From positions 1 through 34,731 of IMG/VR virus record IMGVR_UViG_3300042309_001781: 34,731 nt of DNA. One strand, 5' to 3'. Below, piece by piece: positions 1 through 7,676 of this stretch (position 1 is the stretch's first letter; the number at the start of each line of letters is the position of its first letter). The notes below the pieces were generated by a model. That model had not been told where the DNA came from. It saw only the letters and a list, made by a program, of their open reading frames with translations, and did no database searches. Source of the DNA: a virus. The position numbers were made by a program, and so were the translations under genes.

Positions 1-755
1 AGAAAGAAGAGAAGCCGACCGCGGAGAAGCCGAACATCCAGGACCGCATCAAGGACCGAGTCAACGACCTGATCGGCGACCTCGAGGAGGTTCTCGACCG
101 GCACTCGCGCGGCGAGATCAAGGAGTTTGACGCCTACGAGTTCTGTCAGAAAGCCGGCATCCCAGCCCAGCACGCCACGAAGATGGCCGCGTACTACGTT
201 GGCATGTACGACGAGCTCGAGCTGGCGATCGAGGGGTCCGACCCGCAGGTGAAAGAGGGGTACTCCTCCTACAGCAAGAAGTGGATCAAGGCCCGTCTCG
301 AGTTCGTCGAGAAGATGATGGCCGACCTCCTGAGGTACTCCGGCAACGCCAAGAAGCTCAGGGCGCCGCGAAAGAAGAAGCCGATGTCGGTCGAGAAGAA
401 GCTGAAGAACTTCAAGTTCAAGGCCGAGGACCAGGAGACGAAGCTGGCGTCGGTACCGCCCGAGCAGATCGTCGGGGCCCAGGAGCTCTGGACCTACAAC
501 GTAAAGTACAAGACCCTGTCGGTGTTCCGGGCCATCGACCGCGGCGGCCTCGACATCAAGAGGTCAAGCATCGTCAACTTCGATGAGAAGACCACCATGA
601 CCCGCCGGACCGGCAGACAGGCCGAGAAGATCGTCCAGTCGGTACTGAGCGGCGGCAAGGTAGCCCTTCGTAAGGTCATGGACGATCTGAAAGAGGCCGG
701 CCTACAGGACCGCATAAATGAGAATACAATCTTGTTGAGGGTGATCAAGCAATGA
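1..755 (+). CDS. Conserved phage protein, 5' end outside the window
   Basis: The frame is open from the first bases of the window, so the N-terminus is missing. The visible 250 residues are highly charged and Lys-rich, with a basic stretch (RAPRKKKPMSVEKK) followed by a more ordered C-terminal half (ELWTYNVKYKTLSVFRAIDRGG...). The style ELW-YN-KY-K-L resembles a protein common in marine T4-like phages whose function I do not know. The stop overlaps the start of the next gene (ATGA), so the two are probably translationally coupled. An internal ATG at 183 is not needed as a start because coding continues upstream of it. Confidence 0.8.
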   Translation, partial: KEEKPTAEKPNIQDRIKDRVNDLIGDLEEVLDRHSRGEIKEFDAYEFCQKAGIPAQHATKMAAYYVGMYDELELAIEGSDPQVKEGYSSYSKKWIKARLEFVEKMMADLLRYSGNAKKLRAPRKKKPMSVEKKLKNFKFKAEDQETKLASVPPEQIVGAQELWTYNVKYKTLSVFRAIDRGGLDIKRSSIVNFDEKTTMTRRTGRQAEKIVQSVLSGGKVALRKVMDDLKEAGLQDRINENTILLRVIKQ

Positions 756-901
756 AAGAGTACACAGTTCGCTATAGAATTGGCGCATACGATTACGAGT
801 CGGTAGTACGTACTTCGAGTTCGGGTGCTGCCATCCTCTGGGCTGAAGCCATGGGCGGTTATCACGCGTACGTAGTTTCATGGAAAGAAGATGAAGAATG
901 A
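752..901 (+). CDS. Small unknown protein, 49 aa
   Basis: This short gene begins at an ATG overlapping the previous stop (ATGA) and ends in another ATGA overlap with the next gene. It fills the gap between them exactly, which is the main support for it. The protein starts MKEYTVRYRIGAYDYESVV and has a beta-strand-like, aromatic-rich composition ending WKEDEE. No known domain is recognisable. It is probably a small accessory protein of this plus-strand operon. Confidence 0.7.
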   Translation: MKEYTVRYRIGAYDYESVVRTSSSGAAILWAEAMGGYHAYVVSWKEDEE

Positions 902-1269
902 CCTGGGCGCTATTCTTAGACGACATCAGGTTTCCGGAAGATACCCGGAATGTTGGGTGGCGTGACGACTGGATGATCGCTCGTTCTTATGACGATGCCG
1001 TCATCCTTATTACTGAGCACGGCGTTCCGGACTTCATCTCGTTCGATCACGACCTCGCTGACGAGCACTACGAGAGCTTCGAGGCGGGCGCGGCCGGCGA
1101 GAAGACCGGGTACACTTTCGCTAAGTGGTTCTGTAACCACGTGATGGAGAATGATCTGGCGTTGCCGGATGAGTTCGCCTATTACGTGCACTCCATGAAT
1201 CCAGTGGGAGCTCAGAACATCCGCAACTACATGGATAGCTTTCTGCGACACTATGGGAAACACAAATGA
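898..1269 (+). CDS. Cyclic-phosphate-processing receiver-like domain protein
   Basis: The 123-residue protein has a receiver-like fold signature: LFLDD near the N-terminus (Asp8, Asp9), then FISFDHDLA (Asp50, His51, Asp52) and HSMNPVGAQNI (His98, Asn101). This pattern matches the phage family known as the cyclic-phosphate processing receiver domain, predicted to act on cyclic phosphate ends of RNA or nucleotides. That activity is a prediction for the family, not something shown here. Its end overlaps the phosphoesterase gene by four bases (ATGA), so the two are likely made together. A plain two-component receiver is unlikely because the Asp/His/Asn set differs and no kinase is nearby. Confidence 0.7.
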   Translation: MTWALFLDDIRFPEDTRNVGWRDDWMIARSYDDAVILITEHGVPDFISFDHDLADEHYESFEAGAAGEKTGYTFAKWFCNHVMENDLALPDEFAYYVHSMNPVGAQNIRNYMDSFLRHYGKHK

Positions 1270-1931
1270 AATTTGGAATCATCTCTGACCTGCACATGGA
1301 GTTCCAGCCCTGGTACCCACCGAAGCTGGAACCGGACGTGTTCTACCTCAATGCGGGTGATACGCACCCCGATAAGCTGATGCGCGACTGGCTCGAGAAG
1401 GAGATGGGCGAGAACTACTTCGCGGTCTTGGGCAACCACGACTACTACGGGAACTCGTTCGCCAACGCTGATATAGACTTCCCTGACATAGTGGAGTGGA
1501 ACGGACTGAAGATCGCCGGCGCCACTCTATGGACTGACATCTCACCTGTTAGGTGGTGGGACTTCAAGGAGTACATGGTCGACGCCCGACAGATCAAGGG
1601 CATGAACTACGACCGATACACGAATGTACATGACACTCATCGCAACTTCCTGCTTCAGTCGGATGCCGACATCTGGGTCGTCCATCATCTGCCTTCGTTC
1701 CAGTCCATCAGCGAGAAGTGGAAGAACTCCAACGGCAACGACTTCTTTGCCACTGAGCTGTCTAGGCACATCTTAGATATGAAGAAGCCCCCGAAGCTGA
1801 TCGTGCATGGGCACACTCACGACGCCTGCGATTATATGATTGGTAACACTCGAGTGGTCTGCCACCCTCGTGGATACCCGAACGAGACGGCGCACTACAA
1901 CGACTATAAACCGCTTATCGTAGAGGTGTAA
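1266..1931 (+). CDS. Calcineurin-like metallophosphoesterase
   Basis: All metal-binding motifs of the calcineurin-like superfamily are visible in order: SDLH (Asp8, His10), GD (Asp32), GNHD (Asn57, His58, Asp59), VVHH (His140-141) and GHTH (His183, His185). The length of 221 residues is normal for small single-domain members. These enzymes hydrolyse phosphomono- or phosphodiesters, and the substrate cannot be read from the sequence. The start codon overlaps the stop of the cyclic-phosphate-processing gene, which suggests that the two act on related phosphate groups, for example in RNA end repair or cyclic nucleotide removal. Confidence 0.88.
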   Translation: MKFGIISDLHMEFQPWYPPKLEPDVFYLNAGDTHPDKLMRDWLEKEMGENYFAVLGNHDYYGNSFANADIDFPDIVEWNGLKIAGATLWTDISPVRWWDFKEYMVDARQIKGMNYDRYTNVHDTHRNFLLQSDADIWVVHHLPSFQSISEKWKNSNGNDFFATELSRHILDMKKPPKLIVHGHTHDACDYMIGNTRVVCHPRGYPNETAHYNDYKPLIVEV

Positions 1932-1967
1932 ATATCCATGGAACTATCAATGTTTTCAGGAGTGCCC

Positions 1968-2357
1968 ATGGACAACGTCATCGCCTTTCCAAAAGAGAAC
2001 AAGAGACTCGACGTCAGTAATACACCGACGTCGCTCGATGAAGTCGCTATGGCCATCGAGAAGATGAAGCTGGACTTCTACCACGACGTTGCCGACAACC
2101 TAATGGACCACGTTGTCCAGAGCATCGGGTCTCTGAACTTGGACAGCTCTCACAACGAGGAGATCCACATCAGGGAGGTCGACATCATCCTGATGAGGGA
2201 AGTTCTCACGGCGTTCATGTGCAGGCTCGGCGGCGTAAACCATCCCCTGAAGGGACTGGCCGACGCCGTCGTGAAGGACCTGAACGTGGAGGAGGGAAGT
2301 ATAGACTACAGGGTCACGGTCCCAGGGTCTATTCCTGAGAAGTCTTCAGAGACTTGA
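1968..2357 (+). CDS. Conserved phage protein of unknown function
   Basis: An ATG at 1968 is preceded by AGGAG five bases upstream, so I prefer it to the in-frame ATG at 1938, which has no ribosome site. The 129-residue product begins MDNVIAFP and contains a helical region (MAIEKMKLDFYHDVADNLMDHVV). A later segment, VLTAFMCRLGGVNHPLKGLADAVV, is of the kind seen in many T4-like phage hypotheticals. It is the last gene of the plus-strand run, and its last 29 bases overlap the convergent GIY-YIG gene. Confidence 0.75.
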   Translation: MDNVIAFPKENKRLDVSNTPTSLDEVAMAIEKMKLDFYHDVADNLMDHVVQSIGSLNLDSSHNEEIHIREVDIILMREVLTAFMCRLGGVNHPLKGLADAVVKDLNVEEGSIDYRVTVPGSIPEKSSET

Positions 2358-2766
2358 CGTGGCTCCGGTGGACGCGGACCCAGATGTGTCCGTTGTAGTA
2401 GTCGTCGCTGAGTAGGACACCCCTGGTGAACTGCTCGTAGGCTTCCCAGTAGTTACACTCGCCCTTTGAGGCGCACATACGAAGGACCTCGCGCTTGAAC
2501 GAGGTCCTTTCTTTTTTGTCCACTTCCGCTATGAGGTCCAGGTTAGAGCCGTAGTACTCTTTCCAGTCAGACTCGACGAGAGACCGCTTCTTTTTCTTCT
2601 TGACTACCTTGGTCTTCTTGTTCCAGAAGAGCTTCTTCCCGACGTACTTCTTTCCGGTCGTAGTGTCGGTTATCAGGTAGATGAACCCGTAACTGTCCCC
2701 GATCAAGTCCGACGTAAGCGGCTTGCCATCGAGCGTCCACGGGTTCTCGTAATCAGAAAGTTCCAC
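2329..2766 (-). CDS. GIY-YIG family endonuclease-like protein
   Basis: The N-terminal half has the GIY-YIG core: GFIY then KKYVGKK about 11 residues later, a basic helix (KKKKRSLVESDW), YYGSN, and a conserved Glu in NYWEAYEQF. These positions match the catalytic Tyr, Arg and Glu layout of the family. At 145 residues with no obvious DNA-binding tail, it resembles the short freestanding phage versions, which may be homing or repair nucleases. The start is a GTG at 2766 overlapping the previous gene by 14 bases, and no better ATG exists. It lies one gene downstream of nrdJ, a typical address for a freestanding homing endonuclease. Confidence 0.75.
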   Translation of the reverse strand: MELSDYENPWTLDGKPLTSDLIGDSYGFIYLITDTTTGKKYVGKKLFWNKKTKVVKKKKKRSLVESDWKEYYGSNLDLIAEVDKKERTSFKREVLRMCASKGECNYWEAYEQFTRGVLLSDDYYNGHIWVRVHRSHVKSLKTSQE

Positions 2767-3010
2767 CGGTCTGGTCGTCCCAGTCCCGCAGGTCTTCTAT
2801 GATGTCGTCCTCTTCTGGGTGCTTGTCCCTGTACACCTCGTCGAATATCTCGTCGATCTCCAGGCACTCGTCGAGAGTGTCACAGTCGTGATCCTCGAAG
2901 ATGTCGATCAGAGCGGAGTATGTCTCCGCCCTGTCGTCTTCGTCCACGATCGTCTCCATGAGAGTCTCGATGATCTCGGTCATTATCTTAGAACCGCTCG
3001 ACCAACCCAT
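2753..3010 (-). CDS. Small acidic unknown protein, 85 aa
   Basis: The ATG at 3010 has a strong AAGGAGG site seven bases upstream that overlaps the end of nrdJ, so it is co-transcribed with it. The product is extremely acidic and helical (IVDEDDRAETYSALIDIFEDHDCD...). No domain is recognised. The acidity could suit a DNA-mimic or inhibitor, but composition alone does not prove this. Confidence 0.7.
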   Translation of the reverse strand: MGWSSGSKIMTEIIETLMETIVDEDDRAETYSALIDIFEDHDCDTLDECLEIDEIFDEVYRDKHPEEDDIIEDLRDWDDQTGGTF

Positions 3011-3022
3011 GTGCGTTCCTCC

Positions 3023-5236
3023 TTAGACTAGGCAACCATCGGCAGTGCCGACGCACGCCGCGGCACCCATGGTATCCACATCTATATACTTCTTCTCCAC
3101 GAGGCTGTTCTCCCAGTCGACGTCGTCCACGAGGTTCTGCTGGATCTTCTCCCACTTGTGGAGGAGGAACACGTCCTTGAGGCAGTACTCTGCCTGCTTG
3201 GCGTCGCCCTTGAAGTAGTTCTCGGCGAACTTCTTGAAGCGGCGGATCCAGTCCTTCTTCAGGAGGAAGTTGGAGTCGTCGCTGCTGATGTCGATGTCCC
3301 TGTTCTGGGCGGTCATGCAGGCGACCCAGAGGTTGTCGAACGCCTTGAGCCCGTCGACCACGAGGCCGGAGGCGAACACCGAGCCGGTGCCGTAGGTCTT
3401 CACGATCTCCTTGGCGTCGATCACCTTCGTGTTCGGGGCCTGGGCGTAGTCCTTGTCGCCGGTCATGGCGAGGAACGAGATGCCCGCGAAGTTGGCGCGG
3501 TTCTCGTAGACGTACTCGGCCACCTCGTCCCAGTCGTCCACGATGACCGTGTTGGACACGTTGTGACGGATGCCCTTGTCGGCGCAGAGCTTCTCGTCAG
3601 TACCCGCGTTGACCCAGTGCTTCTGGGCCTTGGCGATGAGCTCGAGGTGCTTGATGCCGATGGTGTCGTCCTTGTACAGCGACCCCTTCTTCGGGACCAC
3701 CGGGAACGAGATGACGTAGTCGGTCCTGCCCGCGGACCACACCGACTCCTCGACCATGTGCGGGTTCAGCTTCTTGATGAGGCGCGCGACCTCGGTGTCC
3801 TTGTTCAGCTGGATGTTGCGGATGTACATCGGCGAGTGGTCCGCGTGGATGCCCGACGCGGTCATAAGAAGGACAGAAGCGTTACCACTAGGTTTAACGC
3901 AAGTGGTACGAGCAGCGGGGTTAATACCAATAAGAGCAGCCACAGCCCTATTTGTGGATCGTACTGTGGTGGCTCCGGCCTCGAGGATCTTCTCATCGAA
4001 CAGCGTCCTTGGGTTGTTCATCCAACCCGTAATGGAGACGCCAAGCAGCGCCTCCCTATCGAAGATGCGCTTGCTCGTCTCGTCCAGGAACTTGAAGTTG
4101 GTGTAGCCGGCCTGTAGAGTTCCCAGGATGGACGCCGCCTTGCAGGCCCTCTGGAAAGTCACTTCGTCGGAACACATACCTCCGTTGATCTCAGTCAGGT
4201 TGCATCCCTGCCACCCCGACTTGCCGTCGATCTGCGGGTACATCCCGATCTCGACGCATGGATTTGTAGTGTGCTCGGTGGACTCGACGAATACGAAGCC
4301 GGGTTCACCGAACTGCTTGATGCTCTGCATCAGCTGCATGAACTGCTCTTTGCTTGTGGTCTTTCGAACGATGACTGCGGAGTTGTTCGAGCGTCCACGC
4401 TGCGGATTATCGATGAACCAGTTGCCCGTCTTGGCCTTGGCCATCTCGTCGTCATCGGGCGAGAATAGGCAGATGGTCGCCGATCGACGCACGCCACCCG
4501 ACAGGACTGCGTCGGCCGCGTGCATCACGGTGTCGTACACGTGGATCGGCTTCATCTTGGCCTCCTTCTCGGACATGAGGACCATGCTGGTCAGGAGGTG
4601 CTCGATGCGGTCGAGGGCTCGGCGGAGCGGATCCGGGCCGGGTGCCATGAAGCCACCGGAGATCTTTGCTCCCTTCGGCCTGATCTGGTTCAGGTCGAAG
4701 TACACCTTGCGTCCCGCGTACTCCGGGTATTTACCGCCGTCCTTGAAGAAGCTGGACATGAGGACGTCGAGGGCCGTCGCCCATCCCTCGATGGAGTCCT
4801 CCACGATGTGGGTCTTGGGCTGCTTGGTGCGCGGCGCGATCACCGGCATCTTCTCGACGTGGTGCTTCTGTACGGAGAAGCCGGCGCCGGCGCCGCAGAG
4901 GAGGATGTAGAAGATCTCACCGAAGAACGACGGGCGGTCGGCGTACGACGACGTGCAGTTGTACATCTTCATCTGGTGCTTCAGCAGCTGCTCACCGCCG
5001 AACTGGAGGGCGCGCTGGGCACCGAGGACGAGCTTGTCCTTGTACGCGGCCTCGGCGAAGTCGATGGCCTCCTCGAGCTCGGGAGACATCTTGTCTCTAT
5101 AGAACTCGCGGTGCATGTTCATCACCCGCTCCACCGACTCGTCCCAGGTCTCGTAGCGTCCCTTGTCCTCGTCGAACCTGGAATACGATTCATAGAACTT
5201 GGTGTCAGAGAGTAGTTTGCGCGTGTCTGCGTACAT
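3023..5236 (-). CDS. nrdJ: Class II (adenosylcobalamin-dependent) ribonucleotide reductase
   Basis: This enzyme reduces ribonucleotides to deoxyribonucleotides using a B12-derived radical and needs no oxygen or small subunit. The 737 residues match the usual length of the monomeric triphosphate reductase. The redox cysteines are visible as Cys94 (MYNCTSSYADRP) and Cys345 (GCNLTEIN). The radical site is NPCVEI with Cys327 and Glu329, followed by TTCVKPSGNAS. The C-terminal shuttle pair is Cys728 and Cys735, six residues apart. No intein is present. A good AAGGAG site precedes the ATG. Codons around the KPSGN motif (about 3863-3975) end mostly in T, unlike the flanks. The primase gene lies just upstream in the same transcription unit. 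Confidence 0.95.
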   Translation of the reverse strand: MYADTRKLLSDTKFYESYSRFDEDKGRYETWDESVERVMNMHREFYRDKMSPELEEAIDFAEAAYKDKLVLGAQRALQFGGEQLLKHQMKMYNCTSSYADRPSFFGEIFYILLCGAGAGFSVQKHHVEKMPVIAPRTKQPKTHIVEDSIEGWATALDVLMSSFFKDGGKYPEYAGRKVYFDLNQIRPKGAKISGGFMAPGPDPLRRALDRIEHLLTSMVLMSEKEAKMKPIHVYDTVMHAADAVLSGGVRRSATICLFSPDDDEMAKAKTGNWFIDNPQRGRSNNSAVIVRKTTSKEQFMQLMQSIKQFGEPGFVFVESTEHTTNPCVEIGMYPQIDGKSGWQGCNLTEINGGMCSDEVTFQRACKAASILGTLQAGYTNFKFLDETSKRIFDREALLGVSITGWMNNPRTLFDEKILEAGATTVRSTNRAVAALIGINPAARTTCVKPSGNASVLLMTASGIHADHSPMYIRNIQLNKDTEVARLIKKLNPHMVEESVWSAGRTDYVISFPVVPKKGSLYKDDTIGIKHLELIAKAQKHWVNAGTDEKLCADKGIRHNVSNTVIVDDWDEVAEYVYENRANFAGISFLAMTGDKDYAQAPNTKVIDAKEIVKTYGTGSVFASGLVVDGLKAFDNLWVACMTAQNRDIDISSDDSNFLLKKDWIRRFKKFAENYFKGDAKQAEYCLKDVFLLHKWEKIQQNLVDDVDWENSLVEKKYIDVDTMGAAACVGTADGCLV

Positions 5237-5248
5237 ATGTAGTTCTCC

Positions 5249-6283
5249 TTAGATCTTTTTCCAGCGGTTGAATGCGAGTTTGGCCGAGAGGCCGTGGTGA
5301 GTAGAATTATGTATAAGATCCAGTATGTTCCTTCGCGTCATACCGGCCATTACCATTTCGTTTATGTCCTTGTAGTTGACTCCCTCGAAGATACATACCC
5401 GACGCCCCGCGTCGACGTAGCCTTCTATCTGACGACATATGTCCCGGTTCCTGGGCTCGTTGTCGAACACGTATATGGTGTCCCTCTTCAGCGGAATGGA
5501 GCTGAGGTCCGCGCTGCTTCCGGCCAGGGCGATGCAGTTCGGCAGGAACAGCGAATCGATCGGACCCTCGACGACGATGACCTCCCTGTCGAAGTCCACG
5601 CGTTCTAGGCCGAACACCTTCGGCGCATCTTCTTGAAACTTGACGGTGACGTATCTCAGGCCGTCCTTTGTCAGGCTCCTGCCGGTGACACCGGTGACGT
5701 AGCCGTTCTGGTCAATGAACGGGAGGACGATCCGCCCCTCGTCCCTCTTGAGCGACTCCTCCGAGAACTTGCCCGGCAGGTAGTGATTTACCCACGCGAA
5801 GAACTTGGGGCACCAGTAGATGAAGTAGTGCGTCTCCGCGGGAATCTTTCTGTCTACTATGTACCTTTTCGCTCGGTGGTCTTCCGGTAGCTGGGATACT
5901 TTTTTCAGGGTCTTGAGCGGCTCGAACTTGTCCTTGCGACGCCTGTCGAACTTCTCGATCTGGTGCTCGAACTTGAGAGTCGGCTTCGCCTCGCCCATCT
6001 CCTTGAGGCACTCCATGGTGTACTCTTCGGACAGCACGGGGTCCACCTCCCTGAGGAAGGACTTGAAGCGCATGGACCTGTTGCAGTTGTGGCACTTGAA
6101 CCACAAATGACCCTTGTGCTCGAAGACGTATCCGCGGGCCTTGGTCTTTGATTTCTTGGAGTCCCCACAGAGGGGACACCTGAAGTTGTACTGGGATTTG
6201 TTCAGTCTCTTGAAACGATCGAGCCTGAACGATAGGAGGTTGACGTACTTTTCGTCAAGCCATGTCGAGTTGACTAACTGCAT
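5249..6283 (-). CDS. g61: DNA primase, T4 gp61 type
   Basis: The primase makes RNA primers for lagging-strand synthesis with the gp41 helicase. The N-terminal zinc ribbon is intact (CPLCGDSK, Cys36/Cys39, and CHNC, Cys64/Cys67). The TOPRIM catalytic core follows: VIVVEGPIDS with Glu239, then FDNE with Asp274 and Glu276. The 344-residue length and motif spacing match T4 gp61. A clean sigma70-type promoter lies directly upstream at 6315-6343, and a GAGGA site precedes the ATG. The RNR gene follows after 12 bases, so replication and nucleotide supply are expressed together. Confidence 0.92.
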   Translation of the reverse strand: MQLVNSTWLDEKYVNLLSFRLDRFKRLNKSQYNFRCPLCGDSKKSKTKARGYVFEHKGHLWFKCHNCNRSMRFKSFLREVDPVLSEEYTMECLKEMGEAKPTLKFEHQIEKFDRRRKDKFEPLKTLKKVSQLPEDHRAKRYIVDRKIPAETHYFIYWCPKFFAWVNHYLPGKFSEESLKRDEGRIVLPFIDQNGYVTGVTGRSLTKDGLRYVTVKFQEDAPKVFGLERVDFDREVIVVEGPIDSLFLPNCIALAGSSADLSSIPLKRDTIYVFDNEPRNRDICRQIEGYVDAGRRVCIFEGVNYKDINEMVMAGMTRRNILDLIHNSTHHGLSAKLAFNRWKKI

Positions 6284-6314
6284 AACCGGTCTTCCTCATT
6301 TAAGGGATAGACCC

Positions 6315-6343
6315 ATTATACACTAGCCGTGGAATATTGTAAA
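6315..6343 (-). promoter_or_regulatory. Sigma70-type promoter for primase-RNR
   Basis: On the minus strand TTTACA is followed, after 17 bases, by a perfect TATAAT. The -35 element lies inside the last codons of the upstream late gene. The start of transcription would fall about 25 bases before the primase ATG. It marks the border between the late virion block and the early replication genes. Confidence 0.8.
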
Positions 6344-6769
6344 CAACTTTGAAAGGTCTAATTTAGATGTAAGCAGCACTAAAACTACAGAACCACCGAC
6401 GATCATCCACTTCCACCTCTCCATCGCGTGCATCCTGGTGGACAGGTCGCTGTAGTGAGCGTCCTCTTTCTTCGCGAGGTCTTCCATCATCGTGATGAGC
6501 TTTTTGATTTCTTCGTTCATCTTTTCGACGATCTCTTCGGTCTTCTTTTCCTGTTGAGCCAGTCGCGTCTCATGAACAACAGCTAACTTCTCCAGTGAAG
6601 TAGACACGTCAGACAATCTATCGATGGTGGTATCGAACTTGGCGATGAGCTCACTGTACTGGCTCACCTCTTTCTCCAACACCGCCACTTTTCTGGACAG
6701 CTGCGGGTCGAAGTTCTGGACCTCTTTTTCGAGAAGAGCGATCTTGGTGTTCAGGTCATTAGTTACCAC
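6323..6769 (-). CDS. Coiled-coil protein with C-terminal membrane anchor
   Basis: The 148-residue product is almost entirely heptad-like coiled coil (NTKIALLEKEVQNFD..., KVAVLEKEVSQYSEL...). It ends in one predicted membrane segment around residues 118-137 (WMIVGGSVVLVLLTS). It is the last gene of the late block. Tail-anchored coiled coils of this size occur among phage lysis, holin-like and unknown late proteins, and none of these can be assigned here. The architecture is visible in the sequence; the role is not known. Confidence 0.75.
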   Translation of the reverse strand: MVTNDLNTKIALLEKEVQNFDPQLSRKVAVLEKEVSQYSELIAKFDTTIDRLSDVSTSLEKLAVVHETRLAQQEKKTEEIVEKMNEEIKKLITMMEDLAKKEDAHYSDLSTRMHAMERWKWMIVGGSVVLVLLTSKLDLSKLFTIFHG

Positions 6770-6771
6770 GA

Positions 6772-6993
6772 TTATTTCTCCAGCTCAGTCCACTCTCTGA
6801 ATCCCATCAGGGACTTCAGCGCGCTTCTCTTCAGGGGAGCGCTGGGGTCTGTGATGACGACTCGTCTCTTCTTCTGAGGTGGAACGCCCGGTTCTCCCGA
6901 ACCCGGTTTGCCTGGCTTGTCGACGCCGGCTCCCTCTATGTTGCCGCCCCCGATGGCGTTGGCCGGAGTACCGTCTTCTGTTAAGTCATTCAT
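6772..6993 (-). CDS. Small Gly/Pro-rich late protein, 73 aa
   Basis: The start overlaps the previous stop (ATGA). The N-terminal part is flexible, with a TPANAIGGGNIEGAGV segment and several PGKPGSGEPG turns; the C-terminus is basic and helical. Similar PAN-Gly-rich short proteins occur among structural genes of T4-like cyanophages. A minor virion component is plausible but unproven. Confidence 0.65.
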   Translation of the reverse strand: MNDLTEDGTPANAIGGGNIEGAGVDKPGKPGSGEPGVPPQKKRRVVITDPSAPLKRSALKSLMGFREWTELEK

Positions 6994-7373
6994 AGTCCCC
7001 TGAGCCTCTTCTCTATCTCGGGATCGACCGGAATACCGGCTGTATAGGTCTGCCTACCGCGAACGTCGACGACGTCCGGGAGTATACTCAAGAATGTCAG
7101 GAACGGCTTGATCTGGTGCTCCATTCCCTCGAGTTTCATGAAGAGCATCTTGACCGTCGCGTGGGGACCGAACACGTTGTTCAGTGCGATGATGTGATTC
7201 AATATCAGGCGCTCTTTCAAGTCGCCGTGTCTCGCGTACCTGTTCACCAGCCTCTTGATGTACTTGAACCTCTTCAGGTCCTCGTAGAACTCCGAGGTAT
7301 CATAGCACTGTGGATTGTCATAGTACTTCGCGGCATACAGTAGAAAATTCGAATCGTCAAGGCGCTCATTCAT
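6990..7373 (-). CDS. Conserved T4-like cyanophage-type protein
   Basis: The 127-residue sequence contains NFLLYAAKYYDNPQCYDTSEFYEDLKRFKYIKRL. It closely resembles a protein of unknown function conserved across T4-like cyanophages. The remainder (ERLILNHIIALNNVFG...MLFMKLEGMEHQIKPFLTFL) fits the same family. It sits in the late block and overlaps its downstream neighbour by four bases. The cyanophage family is core and syntenic with head and tail genes, so a virion or assembly role is likely. Confidence 0.8.
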   Translation of the reverse strand: MNERLDDSNFLLYAAKYYDNPQCYDTSEFYEDLKRFKYIKRLVNRYARHGDLKERLILNHIIALNNVFGPHATVKMLFMKLEGMEHQIKPFLTFLSILPDVVDVRGRQTYTAGIPVDPEIEKRLRGL

Positions 7374-7382
7374 AAAGTATAC

Positions 7383-7655
7383 TTACCAAGAATTAGACGT
7401 GGACGTCCTCACCCAGGTGTTCGCCGCCGTGCATATGTAGAGATAGGCGCCGTTGGCAATGATCTGCCCCTGTGTGCCGGCGGCGACGTTGCTGGCCGGA
7501 GCAGGACCGACCGTCACGATCCCCTTGAAGAGATTCGTGACGGTGATCTTGTTGGAGGCGGGAATACCCGACGGATCGTGAACGATGTACAGCAGGTCGG
7601 AGTTTGCCGCCGACGTGATTGCCGTTAGTTCGGTGATCTTCTTAGTAGTAGCCAT
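7383..7655 (-). CDS. Small putative structural protein, 90 aa
   Basis: The sequence KKITELTAITSAANSDLLYIVHDPSGIPASNKITVTNLF is typical of short beta-rich segments found at the start of phage fibre or head-decoration proteins. The C-terminus ends GAYLYICTAANTWVRTS, another motif common in virion surface proteins. It is probably a small virion component co-expressed with the Ig-like protein just upstream. The exact position in the particle is unknown. Confidence 0.65.
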   Translation of the reverse strand: MATTKKITELTAITSAANSDLLYIVHDPSGIPASNKITVTNLFKGIVTVGPAPASNVAAGTQGQIIANGAYLYICTAANTWVRTSTSNSW

Positions 7656-7676
7656 GTCTTCCCGCTCTCAGTTTGT

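Noticed and set aside
3158-4117. Long plus-strand open frame opposite nrdJ
   Set aside because: GC-rich codons on the minus strand create stop-free antisense frames. Its product is Val/Leu/His-rich without motifs, and nrdJ is certain.
3023-5236. Intein in nrdJ
   Set aside because: The protein is 737 residues, the normal length, and no splicing blocks are visible; only a codon-use patch remains.
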